Part shown: in pieces, positions 1 through 9,245 of the stretch
How positions within the stretch are numbered: position 1 is the stretch's first letter
How the letters are laid out: every line of letters begins with the position of its first letter
Assembly (NCBI GenBank): GCA_036006425.1
Contig: DASYPQ010000012.1
Coordinates: forward strand, 49,724-113,723
Reading direction: 5' to 3'
DNA length: 64,000 bases
DNA from: DASYPQ01 sp036006425
GTDB lineage: Bacteria > Planctomycetota > UBA1135 > GCA-002686595
The notes under the pieces: generated by a model
Databases searched by the model: none
What the model was told of the DNA's origin: nothing
What the model saw: only the letters and a program-made list of their open reading frames with translations
Translations under genes and position numbers: made by a program

Positions 1-1118
1 GCTCTGCGCTCGTCCAACCCCTCGTCCAATCCACCACCTTCGTGCGCGACGGGCTCGAGAGCCACGCCGTGCACCGCTACTCCCGCGAATCGAACCCGAC
101 GGTCGCGGCGCTCGAGGAGACGCTCGGCGAGCTCGAGGCGGCGCCCCCCGCGGTCGCGTTCGCGACCGGGCTCGCGGCCGAGACGGCGCTCTTCCAGTCG
201 ATCCTCTCGGCCGGGGACCACGTCGTCTGCGCGCGCGCCCTGTACGGAGGCACGACGAGGCTCCTCCAAAAGGTGCTCGCGCGCTTCGGGATCGAGACGG
301 ACTTCGTCGACGCTCGCGATCCCGGTCGTGTGCGCGCGGCGCTCCGGCCGGCGACGAAGCTCGTCTTCCTCGAGACGCCGGCGAACCCGACGCTCGACCT
401 CACCGACGTGCGCGCGGTCGCGGAGGTCGCGCGGCGGGCCGGCGTTCTCTCGGCCGTCGACAACACCTTCCTGACCGGCGTCCTCCAGCGCCCGCTCGAC
501 CTCGGGGCGGACTTCTCGGTCTACTCGACGACGAAGTTCATCGACGGCCACTCGGTCGCGCTCGGCGGCGCGGTCGTCGGACGCGACGCGGCGCGGCTCG
601 AGGAATTGCGGTTCGTCCGCAAGTGCACGGGCTCGATCCAGTCGCCCTTCAACGCCTGGCTGACGCTCCAGGGCCTGAAGACGCTCCCGCTCCGCCTCCG
701 GCGACAGTCCGAGAGCGCCGCGGCGATCGCCGCGTGGCTCGCGGAGCACGAGGACGTCGCGCGCGTCCACTACCCGACTCTCCAGGACGCTGCGCTCGCC
801 GAGCGACAGCACGAGGGCGCGCACGGAGCCGTCGTCTCGTTCGAGCTCGCGGGCGGCTTCGAGCGCGCGCGGTCCCTCCTGCGGCACGTCCGCCTGTGCA
901 CGCTCGTCGAGCACGTCGGCTCGGTCGAAACGCTGCTCACGCACTCGGCGAGCATGACGCACGGCGGAGTCTCGCCGGAGGAACGCGCCGCGGCGGGGGT
1001 GACCGAAGGGCTCCTGCGCATCTCCGTCGGGCTCGAGGACGTTTCCGACGTGATCGGGGATCTCTCTCGCGCGATCCGCGCGAGCGCGGAGGAGGTGCAG
1101 CCGTGCGCCACCCGGTGA
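1..1118 (+). CDS. Cys/Met metabolism PLP-dependent enzyme (cystathionine gamma-synthase / O-acylhomoserine sulfhydrylase family), 5' end missing
   Basis: A pyridoxal-phosphate enzyme of the transsulfuration family, which joins an activated homoserine to cysteine or sulfide on the way to methionine. The frame is open from base 3, and its first residues read PLVQSTTFVRDG, a typical near-N-terminal segment, so only a short 5' part lies outside the window. The PLP-lysine motif STTKFIDGH is present, as is the family's ETPANPTLDL segment and the C-terminal SVGLEDVSDVIGDL. The stop lies inside the next gene (16-base overlap), an aspartokinase-homoserine dehydrogenase, so the pair supplies homoserine and consumes its activated form. 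Which thiol donor it uses, and whether it is a synthase, sulfhydrylase or lyase, cannot be told from sequence alone. Confidence 0.9.
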   Translation, partial: SALVQPLVQSTTFVRDGLESHAVHRYSRESNPTVAALEETLGELEAAPPAVAFATGLAAETALFQSILSAGDHVVCARALYGGTTRLLQKVLARFGIETDFVDARDPGRVRAALRPATKLVFLETPANPTLDLTDVRAVAEVARRAGVLSAVDNTFLTGVLQRPLDLGADFSVYSTTKFIDGHSVALGGAVVGRDAARLEELRFVRKCTGSIQSPFNAWLTLQGLKTLPLRLRRQSESAAAIAAWLAEHEDVARVHYPTLQDAALAERQHEGAHGAVVSFELAGGFERARSLLRHVRLCTLVEHVGSVETLLTHSASMTHGGVSPEERAAAGVTEGLLRISVGLEDVSDVIGDLSRAIRASAEEVQPCATR

Positions 1119-2764
1119 TCGTCCTCAAGTGCGGTGGGTCCGTGGTCCAGTCGGAGAGCGGCCTGCGCGTCGCAGTGCACGAGGTGTATCGGTGGAGGCG
1201 CGCGGGGTACCGCGTCGTCTGCGTCGTCTCGGCGCTCGCCGGCGAGACGGACCGGCTGCTCGCCGAGGTGCGCGGGATCTCGCCCGAGCACGCGCCGGAA
1301 GCGGCGGCTGCGGTCGTCGCGACGGGCGAGCTCCGGAGCGCGGCGCTCCTCGGGCTCTTCCTCGATCGTGCCGGAATCCCCGCGAGCGTCCTCGCTCCGT
1401 CCGCCCTGCGACTCGTCGCGACGGGCCCGCCCGCGAGCGCGACCCCGGTCGCCGTCGACCGCGCGCGGCTCGAGGCGGCGCTCGCGTCGCACGGCGTCGT
1501 CGTCGTGCCCGGGTTCGTCGGGGAGGACGGGAGCGGGAGGGCGGTGCTGTTCGGCCGGGGAGGCTCCGATCTCACGGCGCTCTTCCTCGCGTCCGTGCTC
1601 GCCGCGCGCTGCCGCCTCGTGAAGGACGTCGACGGCCTGTACGAGCGCGATCCTTCCCGCCCGGGCCCCAGGCCGCGGCGGTACGCCGCGGCGAACTTCG
1701 AGGACCTGCTCGCGACCGACGGCACGATCGTGCAGCACGAGGCGGCGCGCTTCGCGCGCGCGCACGACGTCCGGTTCGAGCTCGGGAGCTGGAACGCGGA
1801 ACACCCCACGGAGATCGGACGAGGCCGCACCCGGTTCGAGGCCGGGGATCCGCGGCGTCCGCTCTCCGTCGTCGTGCTCGGCGCCGGGACGGTCGGCGGG
1901 GGACTGCTCGAGCTCCTCCGCGATCTCCCCGGGACGCTCGAGGTCGTCGGCGTGTGCGCGCGCCGCCTCGACGCGGATCCGGTCCGGATGGCCGGCTCCG
2001 GCGCCGACGTCGTCGTCGAGCTGCTGGGCGGATGCGAGCCCGCGCGCGGCGCGGTCCTCGCGGCTCTCGCCGCGGGTTCGGACGTCGTCACGGCGAACAA
2101 GCGCCTGCTCGCCGTCCACGGACAGGAGCTCCGGGCGCTCGCGGGCGGACGCCGCCTGCTCGCGTCGGCGGCCGTCGGCGGCGCGGCGCCGGTCCTCGAA
2201 CGCATCGCGGCGGCGCCGCGCGGCTCGATCGCGGACGTGCGCGGCGTGCTCAACGGGACGATGAACTTCGTCCTCGACCGCCTCGCGCGCGGATCCGAGC
2301 TCGACGCCGCCGTCGCGGAGGCGCGGCGCCGGGGCTACGCCGAGCGCGACGCCGCGCGCGATCTCGCCGGGCACGATGCGGCGGACAAGCTCGCGGTGAT
2401 CGGGCAAGCGCTCGGGCTCGGGACGCTCGCGGTCGAGATCGAGGCCTTCGGTCCGGATCACGTCGCGCGCTGCCGCGACGCGGTCGCTCGCGGTGCGGTG
2501 CTGCGGCAGGTCGCGCGCATCGCCTGCGATCGCGGACGGACGCGGGCGTGCGTCGGTTTCGAGGAGATCGAGGCCGCCGATCCGCTCCACGGGATCGGGG
2601 ACGTGCGCAACGCTGTCGTGCTCCGGTCGTTCGACGGCTCCGAGGAACTCGTCGCCGGCACCGGGGCGGGTCGCTGGCCGACGGCCGAAGCGGTTCTGGC
2701 GGATCTCCTCGATCTCTGCCGCGCGCAGGCGGAAATCCTCGAGCCCTCCGCGCGCCAAGGGTAA
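1103..2764 (+). CDS. thrA: Bifunctional aspartate kinase / homoserine dehydrogenase, compact form without ACT domain
   Basis: 553 residues. Residues 1-245 are an aspartate kinase domain starting with VLKCGGS (K9 is the usual phosphate-binding lysine) and containing LVKDVDGLYERDP. Residues 255-553 are homoserine dehydrogenase: Rossmann motif GAGTVGGG near 260, TANKRLLA, LNGTMNF near 384, and the catalytic block with K429 in HDAADKLAV. E. coli ThrA is about 820 residues because two ACT modules sit between the catalytic domains; here the linker is nearly absent, so allosteric feedback by threonine through ACT domains is not expected. The GTG at 1103 was chosen because GGAGG lies just upstream (1090-1094) and the kinase motif begins at once; the frame is open further upstream but only antiparallel to the previous gene's coding. 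Acts in the aspartate pathway toward threonine and methionine. Confidence 0.92.
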   Translation: MRHPVIVLKCGGSVVQSESGLRVAVHEVYRWRRAGYRVVCVVSALAGETDRLLAEVRGISPEHAPEAAAAVVATGELRSAALLGLFLDRAGIPASVLAPSALRLVATGPPASATPVAVDRARLEAALASHGVVVVPGFVGEDGSGRAVLFGRGGSDLTALFLASVLAARCRLVKDVDGLYERDPSRPGPRPRRYAAANFEDLLATDGTIVQHEAARFARAHDVRFELGSWNAEHPTEIGRGRTRFEAGDPRRPLSVVVLGAGTVGGGLLELLRDLPGTLEVVGVCARRLDADPVRMAGSGADVVVELLGGCEPARGAVLAALAAGSDVVTANKRLLAVHGQELRALAGGRRLLASAAVGGAAPVLERIAAAPRGSIADVRGVLNGTMNFVLDRLARGSELDAAVAEARRRGYAERDAARDLAGHDAADKLAVIGQALGLGTLAVEIEAFGPDHVARCRDAVARGAVLRQVARIACDRGRTRACVGFEEIEAADPLHGIGDVRNAVVLRSFDGSEELVAGTGAGRWPTAEAVLADLLDLCRAQAEILEPSARQG

Positions 2765-2781
2765 GCGTACTGTCCAGCTTT

Positions 2782-2813
2782 CGCCCGGCCCGGTCCGTGG
2801 ACCGGGCCGGGCG
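2782..2813 (+). terminator. Perfect 15-bp hairpin after thrA
   Basis: Arms 2782-2796 and 2799-2813 are perfect reverse complements (CGCCCGGCCCGGTCC with a GT centre), 18 bases after the thrA stop. No T-run follows, as is common in GC-rich genomes. It probably ends the methionine/threonine transcript or protects its 3' end. Confidence 0.6.
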
Positions 2814-2883
2814 GTATCCTGCTCGCCCCTGTTCGGCTCGTTCGACTCGACGGGTCCCCATCCACCCATCCACGGTCCCAGCC

Positions 2884-5796
2884 ATGCGCTTCCTGTTCCC
2901 CCTCGCGCTCCTCGCATCCTGCGCTTCCACCACCGACAGCCACTCCGCCGCCCCCGCGGACGCGCACGCGAGCACGGCGACCCCGGCGCGCCCTGCGCCT
3001 GCGATGAAGCCCTCGATCCCGTACCAGAAGTTCGTGCTCGAGAACGGCCTGGAGCTCGTCGTCCACGAGGACCACTCGGATCCGGTCGTCGCCGTCTACC
3101 TCTACTACCACGTCGGGAGCGCGCGCGAGGTTCCCGGCCGGTCGGGGTTCGCGCACCTCTTCGAGCACATGCTCTTCCAGGGATCCGAGCACGTCGGGGA
3201 CGACGCGCACTTCAAGCTCGTCCAGGGCGCCGGCGGCACGCTGAACGGGTCCACGAACACGGACCGGACGAACTACTTCGAGGTGATGCCGGCGAACCAG
3301 CTCGAGCTCGCCCTGTGGCTCGAGTCCGACCGCATGGGATTCCTGCTCCCCGCGATGACGCAGGCGAAGCTCGACAACCAGCGCGACGTCGTGAAGAACG
3401 AGCGCCGGCAGAACTACGAGAACCGCCCGTACGGCCAGGCCGCGGGCGTCGTCGAGGCCGCGCTCTACCCGCCCGACCACCCGTACAGCTGGCTGACGAT
3501 CGGCTCGCAGGAGGATCTCTCCGCCGCGAGCCTCGACGACGTCAAGGGGTTCTTCCAGCGCTGGTACGGCCCGAACAACGCCACGATCGCGGTCGGCGGC
3601 GACGTGAAGACGGACGACGTCGTCGCGCTCGTGCAGAAGTACTTCGGCTCCCTCCCGCGCTGCCCCGCGGTCGAGACGCCGACGCCGCGCCCCGTCCGCC
3701 TCGACGCGGAGAAGCGCCTCGTCATGGAGGACAAGGTCAAGCTCCCCGAGATCTCGTGGACCTGGCCCTCGGTGCCGGCGCGGTCGCCGGACGAAGCCGC
3801 GCTCGACTTCCTCGGCAGCATCCTCGCCGCGAACAATTCCGCGATCCTCACCAAGGCGTTGACGATCGACGAGTCGCTCGCGTCCGTCGTGCGCGCGGGG
3901 AACGAGTCGCGCGAGCTCGCCGGCGAATTCTCGATCACGCTGCGTCCCGATCCGGGCGTCAGCCTCGACACCCTCGAGAAGAAGGCCAAGGATCTCCTGG
4001 CGAAGCTCTCCCGCGACGGCGTGGACGCGAAGCATCTCGAGCGCGTGAAGAGCCGCTACGAGGCGAACACCCTGCGCCGGCAGGAGACGGTCGGCCAGCG
4101 CACGGCGACGCTCGCCGACGCGAACATCTTCTCGAAGGACCCGGGCTTCCTCGACGAGGACATGCGCCGCCACATGGCGGTGACACCCGCGGACGTGAAG
4201 CGCGTGCTCGAGCAGTACGTCATCGGGAAGCCGGCGGTCGTCCTGTCGGTCGTGCCCGAGGGCAAGCTCGACCTCGCCGCGGCCGGCTCGACGGCCGACG
4301 CGAAGAAGCTGCCCGTGACCGTCGAGACGAAGCCGAAGGACGCGAGTGCGACGGCGTGGACCGCCGTGCGCGGCCGCGCCGTGCCGGGCCCGATCCCGGC
4401 GATCGACCGCAAGCAGAAGCCCGGGGCCGGCGCGGCGGTCGCGTTCCACGCTCCGACCGTGTGGCACGAGGAGCTCCCCGGCGGCGTCCGCGTCGTGGGC
4501 ACGCGCTACCAGGAGCTCCCCGTCGTGACGCTGTCCTTGTCCGTGCCCGCCGGAAGGCTGCACGAGACGATGGACACGCTCGGTCTCTCGTCGATGACGG
4601 CCGAGCTGCTCCAGCAGGGGACGCGCGACCTGACGGCGACGGGGCTCACGGAGGAGCTCGATCGCCTGGGCGCGAGCTTGAACGCGAGCGCCGGCGAGGA
4701 GGAGATCACGCTCTCGCTCACGTGCCTCGCCAAGCGCTTCGACGAGGCGGTGCATCTCCTCGGCGAGGTGATCCTGCATCCGCGGTTCGCGGAGGACGAC
4801 TTCCAGCGCATTCGCCAGGACCGCCTCGTCGCGCTCGACACGCGCGCCGACCAGATCCGTGTCGTCGCCGGCGACGCGTACCGCCGCCTCCTGTGGGGCG
4901 ACACGGTCGCGGGGATGCCGACGAGCGGCACGCGCGCAACGGTCGAGAAGCTCACCCTGGCCGACCTGAAGCGCTTCTGGAGCGAGCACGGCGTGCCGTC
5001 GGGCGCCCGACTCACGTTCGTCGGCGCGGACGACAAGGGACGCGTCCGGAAGCTCTTCGAGCCGATCCTGGCGGACTGGAAGGGCAGTCCGCTCAAGGAG
5101 AAGCTCGGTGCGCCCGCTCCCGCCCCGATCACCGCGACGAAGCTGTACCTCGTCGACAAGCCCGGCGCGGCGCAGTCCGAGCTGCGCATCGGCAACGTGT
5201 CGCTCGCGTCGACGGACGCCGACTTCTACCCGCTGACCGTGCTGAACTACCCGCTCGGCGGCCTGTTCTCGAGCCGGGTCAACCTGAACCTGCGCGAGGA
5301 CAAGGGGTACACGTACGGCGCGCGCACCGCGCTCGACGGCGGGTTCTACCCGGGAGCGTTCACCGCCAGCGCGGCGGTCAAGACCGACGTGAGCAAGGAG
5401 TCCGTGGTCGAGTTCATGAAGGAGCTCGTGCGCATCCGCGAGGGCGTCACGGAGCAGGAGCTCGCCTTCACGAAGGACTCGATCGCGCAGGGAGCGACGC
5501 GCCTGTACGAATCGCCCCGCGATCTCGCCGGCATGCTCGACAACATCAGCAAGTACGGCTGGGCGGACGACTACGCCGAGCAGCGTCTGCGGCAGCTCGC
5601 GGCTTTCTCCGTCGCCGACATGAAGGCCCAGGCGGAGAAGTACGTACGACCCGACGCGATGGTGATCCTCGTCGTCGGCGACAAGAGCCGGATCGGGGCC
5701 GGACTCGCCGGACTCGGATACGGGGATCCGATCGAGCTCGACGTGTACGGGAAGCCGATCGCGGCAGAATCCGCCCCCAGCGGAGCACCGCACTGA
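2884..5796 (+). CDS. M16 family zinc metallopeptidase, two-domain, lipoprotein
   Basis: 970 residues. The N-terminus MRFLFPLALLASC is a lipoprotein signal with lipobox LASC, so the protein is likely anchored at the cell envelope. The first half (residues 45-470) is an active M16 domain: inverted zinc motif H91-L-F-E94-H95 and the downstream glutamate E173 in KNERRQ. The second half (residues 490-950) is the degenerate partner domain, with the usual YTYGAR segment and no HxxEH. This is the PqqL/YmxG-like arrangement that degrades peptides inside a clamshell. It lies 28 bases before the periplasmic adaptor of an efflux operon with an SD between, so the genes may be co-transcribed. The substrate is unknown. 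Confidence 0.92.
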   Translation: MRFLFPLALLASCASTTDSHSAAPADAHASTATPARPAPAMKPSIPYQKFVLENGLELVVHEDHSDPVVAVYLYYHVGSAREVPGRSGFAHLFEHMLFQGSEHVGDDAHFKLVQGAGGTLNGSTNTDRTNYFEVMPANQLELALWLESDRMGFLLPAMTQAKLDNQRDVVKNERRQNYENRPYGQAAGVVEAALYPPDHPYSWLTIGSQEDLSAASLDDVKGFFQRWYGPNNATIAVGGDVKTDDVVALVQKYFGSLPRCPAVETPTPRPVRLDAEKRLVMEDKVKLPEISWTWPSVPARSPDEAALDFLGSILAANNSAILTKALTIDESLASVVRAGNESRELAGEFSITLRPDPGVSLDTLEKKAKDLLAKLSRDGVDAKHLERVKSRYEANTLRRQETVGQRTATLADANIFSKDPGFLDEDMRRHMAVTPADVKRVLEQYVIGKPAVVLSVVPEGKLDLAAAGSTADAKKLPVTVETKPKDASATAWTAVRGRAVPGPIPAIDRKQKPGAGAAVAFHAPTVWHEELPGGVRVVGTRYQELPVVTLSLSVPAGRLHETMDTLGLSSMTAELLQQGTRDLTATGLTEELDRLGASLNASAGEEEITLSLTCLAKRFDEAVHLLGEVILHPRFAEDDFQRIRQDRLVALDTRADQIRVVAGDAYRRLLWGDTVAGMPTSGTRATVEKLTLADLKRFWSEHGVPSGARLTFVGADDKGRVRKLFEPILADWKGSPLKEKLGAPAPAPITATKLYLVDKPGAAQSELRIGNVSLASTDADFYPLTVLNYPLGGLFSSRVNLNLREDKGYTYGARTALDGGFYPGAFTASAAVKTDVSKESVVEFMKELVRIREGVTEQELAFTKDSIAQGATRLYESPRDLAGMLDNISKYGWADDYAEQRLRQLAAFSVADMKAQAEKYVRPDAMVILVVGDKSRIGAGLAGLGYGDPIELDVYGKPIAAESAPSGAPH

Positions 5797-5824
5797 TGCG
5801 GAGACACAGAAGGAGACCGCTCGC

Positions 5825-7198
5825 GTGAAGAAACGCTCGAAGATCGTCCTCGCCGTCGTCGGTCTCGCCGTGGTGGCCTCTGTCGTCGTCGTGCGCCAGA
5901 AGCTCGCCGGCAAGGAGGCCGTCGACGTCGAGCTGCACACGATCGCGCGCAAGGACCTGGCGGCGATCATCCAGGCCTCGGGCAAGATCCACCCGAAGAC
6001 GATGGTCGACATCTCGGCCGCGGTGTCGGGAAAGGTGCTCGAGGTCGCGGTGAAGGAAGGTGACACGGTCAAGAAGGACCAGCTGCTCCTGCGGATCGAC
6101 CCGACGCCGTTCCAGACCCAGGTGGAGCAGCTCGAAGCCGCGATCGCGTCGGCCCGGGCGACCGCGGACCAGATGCAGGCCAACGTGAAGCAGGCGCGCC
6201 AGGACCGCGAGCGGCTGGAGCACCTCTACTCGCAGCAGCTCGTCTCGCTGAACGAGGTGCAGAAGTCCCGCACGACGCTCGACGTCGAGGAAGCGCGGGT
6301 GCGCGGGGCCGAGCAGGAGCTCCTGCGACTCGGCGCGAACCTGTCGGAGGCGCGCCACGAGCTGACGAAGGTCGACGTGCACTCCGACATCGACGGCACG
6401 GTCGTCGCGTTGAACATCGAGGCCGGCGAGAACGCGTTCGTCGGTGCGTTCAACAACCCCGCGACCGTCCTGCTCTCGGTCGCGGACCTGGGCGTCATCG
6501 AGGCGGAGGTCGAGGTCGACGAGACGGAAGCCGTGCGCGCCCAGCCGGGGCAGCTCGCCGACGTCGAGGTCGACGCGCACCCGGGTTGGGTGTTCCACGG
6601 CCGCGTGTCCGAGGTCGGGCACAGTCCGCTACGGCTCCAGACCGGCGGAGAGCGCGAGGGCACCGCCTTCAAGGTGAAGATCGCGGTCGTCGACACGATC
6701 GCCGAAGTGCGTCCGGGCCTCACGTGCAGCGCGAAGATCCGGACGGAGGAGCGCGCGAACGCGCTCGCGGTCCCGATCCAGGCGCTGACGCTGCGGAAGC
6801 CGGACAGCGGGGAGGCCGCGAAGGACGGCGGCGCTCCCGCTCCCGCCGCCGCGACGCTCGCCGACGACGGGCAGCCGGGAGGCGGCTCGCCGGATCGCAC
6901 GGCGCCGACCGGGCCGGTGAAGAAGCTGAACGAGAAGGGCAAGGTCGAGGGCGTCTTCGTCGCCAAGGACGGAAGCGTCTCCTTCCGCCGCGTCACCGTC
7001 GGGATCACGGGCGAGAAGGATTTCGAGATCGTCTCCGGGCTCGAAGAAGGCGACGTCATCGTCACGGGGCCGTTCAAGGCGCTGCGCACGCTGAAGACCG
7101 GGGACCACGTCAAGCAGTCGAAGAAGAAGGAGACGAAGCCCGGCGAGGATCCGGACGAAGAGCCGGACGGCGCGAAGAGCGGCGGCTCCGGCGCCTAG
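5825..7198 (+). CDS. Periplasmic adaptor (membrane fusion protein, MacA/HlyD-like) of an ABC efflux system
   Basis: 457 residues. One N-terminal membrane anchor (residues 7-26) precedes a half lipoyl domain, a long alpha-helical hairpin (about residues 95-190, rich in Q, A and E), the second lipoyl half and beta-barrel and membrane-proximal domains. The stretch at about 320-365 is a low-complexity Ala/Pro/Gly/Asp insertion, longer than in MacA. A GTG start at 5825 follows AAGGAGA. The three genes downstream encode an ABC ATPase and two FtsX-type permeases in the same direction, so this is the adaptor linking a MacB-like pump to an outer-membrane exit channel; no TolC homologue is in the window. 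Confidence 0.9.
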   Translation: MKKRSKIVLAVVGLAVVASVVVVRQKLAGKEAVDVELHTIARKDLAAIIQASGKIHPKTMVDISAAVSGKVLEVAVKEGDTVKKDQLLLRIDPTPFQTQVEQLEAAIASARATADQMQANVKQARQDRERLEHLYSQQLVSLNEVQKSRTTLDVEEARVRGAEQELLRLGANLSEARHELTKVDVHSDIDGTVVALNIEAGENAFVGAFNNPATVLLSVADLGVIEAEVEVDETEAVRAQPGQLADVEVDAHPGWVFHGRVSEVGHSPLRLQTGGEREGTAFKVKIAVVDTIAEVRPGLTCSAKIRTEERANALAVPIQALTLRKPDSGEAAKDGGAPAPAAATLADDGQPGGGSPDRTAPTGPVKKLNEKGKVEGVFVAKDGSVSFRRVTVGITGEKDFEIVSGLEEGDVIVTGPFKALRTLKTGDHVKQSKKKETKPGEDPDEEPDGAKSGGSGA

Positions 7199-7212
7199 AG
7201 CGACTCGCACCG

Positions 7213-7968
7213 ATGGGCACTGCCACGGAAGTCTCGCAGTCCGGCCGCGACGCCTCGGCGCGCGGCGGCGACGGCGGGCACACCGGGGAAGTCATCCGGA
7301 CCGTCGACCTGCGCAAGGTGTACGACACCGGCGCCGCCGAGGTCCGCGCGATGGACGGCGTCAACCTCGTGATCCGCACGAACGAGTACGCCGCGATCAT
7401 GGGGCCTTCCGGATCGGGCAAGTCGACTCTGATGAACCTGCTCGGCTGCCTCGACACGCCGACGTCGGGCCAGTACTTCCTGCGCGACCAGGAAGTGTCG
7501 CGCCTGACCGAGGACGAGCTCGCCGAGATCCGCAACCGCGAGATCGGCTTCGTCTTCCAGACCTTCCACCTGCTGGCGCGCTCGAGCGCGGTCCGGAACG
7601 TCGAGCTGCCCCTCGTCTACTCCGGGATGCGCTCCGCCGACCGCCGCGCGCGCGCGATGGAGCTCCTGAAGCTCGTCGGGCTCGAGTCCCGCGCGTCGCA
7701 CCACCCGAACGAGCTCTCCGGCGGCGAGCGCCAGCGCGTCGCCATCGCGCGCGCGCTCGCGAACCGGCCTTCCCTGCTCCTCGCCGACGAGCCGACGGGC
7801 AACCTCGACTCGCGCACGAGCGGCGAGATCCTCGCGCTCCTCGACGAGCTGCACGGGCGCGGCCACACGATCCTCCTCGTCACGCACGACCCCGAAGTCG
7901 GGAAGCGCGCCCACCGCGTGATCCGCGTGCGGGACGGACGGATCGAATCCGACCAGAAGCGGGCGTAG
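7213..7968 (+). CDS. ABC transporter ATP-binding protein, MacB/LolD type
   Basis: 251 residues. Walker A GPSGSGKST, Q-loop in VFQTFHLL, signature LSGGERQRV, Walker B LLLADEPTGNLD and the switch histidine in LLVTHD are all intact. The sequence follows the MacB/LolD/FtsE subfamily pattern. The ATPase is a separate polypeptide from the permeases, unlike the fused E. coli MacB. ATG at 7213 lies 14 bases after the adaptor gene. An N-terminal extension of about 28 polar residues precedes the first conserved strand (TVDLRKVYDTG). Confidence 0.93.
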   Translation: MGTATEVSQSGRDASARGGDGGHTGEVIRTVDLRKVYDTGAAEVRAMDGVNLVIRTNEYAAIMGPSGSGKSTLMNLLGCLDTPTSGQYFLRDQEVSRLTEDELAEIRNREIGFVFQTFHLLARSSAVRNVELPLVYSGMRSADRRARAMELLKLVGLESRASHHPNELSGGERQRVAIARALANRPSLLLADEPTGNLDSRTSGEILALLDELHGRGHTILLVTHDPEVGKRAHRVIRVRDGRIESDQKRA

Positions 7969-7991
7969 CCGGGGCGCCGCGAAAGCTCGTC

Positions 7992-9245
7992 GTGGTCGAG
8001 AAGATTGCACGGGAGACGGTCGCGATCGGCGAGGGGATCCGCATCGCCCTCGAGGCGATCTGGAGCCAGAAGCTCCGCTCGTTCCTGACGCTCCTCTGCG
8101 TCGTCATCGCGATCCTCTCGATCATCGCCGTCGTCTCCGTTCTCGACGGGATGGACCGCTACGTGCGCGAGCAGGTCGTCAAGGCCGGGACCAACGTGTT
8201 CACGCTCCAGCGCGCGAACGAGCTCGACATCCTCACCGACTTCAACGCGTTCATGGAGTCGCTGAAGAACCCGCGGATCACGTTCGCGGACGCGCGCGCG
8301 CTGCGCGAGGAGATGACGCTCGCGAGCTACGTCGATCCGGGCTACCGCACGCGCCAGAACCTGTTCGTCGGCGAGCGCCACGTCGACAACGTCGAGGTCC
8401 AAGGACGGAGCGAGGAATACCCTGGCGTCGACGACCTGGATCTGCACGTTGGCCGGCACCTGACGGAGACCGACATCCTGACGAACCGCGCTTCGATCGT
8501 GCTCGGCAGCAAGATCGCCGAAGCGCTCTTCCCCGACGTCGAGCCCGTCGGGCGCGAGGTGCGGATCGGCGGGCGGCACTACGAGGTCGTCGGCACGTTC
8601 GCCGAGCGTCCCAACGTCCTCGGGAACGACCGGAACAGCTTCGCGATCATCCCGATCACGTCCCTCCTGCAGCAGTTCGGCGCGCGCCGGAGCCTGCGCG
8701 TCTACGTCAAGGCGAAGGATCTCGACGCGTTCCCGCGCGCGATCGAGGAGGCGTCGACGATCCTGCGTACGCGCCGCGGGCTGCGACCGGGCGCGAAGGA
8801 CAACTTCAGCATCTCGACGGCCGAGCAGTTCCTCACGTTCTGGGAGAAGCTATCGCGCGGCATCTTCATGTCCCTGATCGGCATCGTGAGCATCACACTC
8901 GTGGTCGGCGGCATCATCATCATGAACGTGATGCTCGTGTCCGTGACGGAGCGGACGCGGGAGATCGGCGTGCGCAAGGCGCTCGGGGCGCGCCGACGAG
9001 CGATCCTCTTCCAGTTCCTCGTCGAGGCCGTGACGTTGACCACGGTCGGCGGGATCCTCGGGATCGTGCTCGGCGTGTTCGCGGCGATGATCGTCGGCGC
9101 GTTCTCGCCGCTGCCCTACGCGGTGAATCCGTGGTCGATCGTGATCGCCCTCGTGATCGTGTTCTCGGTCGGGATTTTCTTCGGCCTCTATCCCGCGAGC
9201 CGCGCCTCGCGCCTGGACCCGGTCGTCGCGCTGCGCCATGAGTGA
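7992..9245 (+). CDS. ABC transporter permease, FtsX/MacB type (first of two)
   Basis: 417 residues. N-terminal helix around residues 28-50, a large periplasmic MacB-PCD domain (about 55-275) and three C-terminal helices (about 290-410) form the standard topology. The family motif VSVTERTREIGVRKALGA lies before the third-last helix and SRASRLDPVVALRHE closes the protein. GTG start at 7992, 23 bases after the ATPase gene. Its stop overlaps the start of the second permease by 8 bases, so the two are probably made in equal amounts and form a heterodimer. Confidence 0.9.
   Translation: MVEKIARETVAIGEGIRIALEAIWSQKLRSFLTLLCVVIAILSIIAVVSVLDGMDRYVREQVVKAGTNVFTLQRANELDILTDFNAFMESLKNPRITFADARALREEMTLASYVDPGYRTRQNLFVGERHVDNVEVQGRSEEYPGVDDLDLHVGRHLTETDILTNRASIVLGSKIAEALFPDVEPVGREVRIGGRHYEVVGTFAERPNVLGNDRNSFAIIPITSLLQQFGARRSLRVYVKAKDLDAFPRAIEEASTILRTRRGLRPGAKDNFSISTAEQFLTFWEKLSRGIFMSLIGIVSITLVVGGIIIMNVMLVSVTERTREIGVRKALGARRRAILFQFLVEAVTLTTVGGILGIVLGVFAAMIVGAFSPLPYAVNPWSIVIALVIVFSVGIFFGLYPASRASRLDPVVALRHE

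Noticed and set aside
623..1102. Start of the thrA frame upstream at 623
   Set aside because: Translation there is Arg/Ala-rich and overlaps the well-conserved PLP enzyme; the kinase domain starts exactly at the GTG at 1103 behind an SD.
2458..6183. Very long open frames opposite the M16 peptidase and elsewhere on the reverse strand
   Set aside because: At this GC content stop codons are rare in third-position-mirrored frames. These translations are Arg/Glu/Ala-rich without domains, and the opposite strand has clear families.
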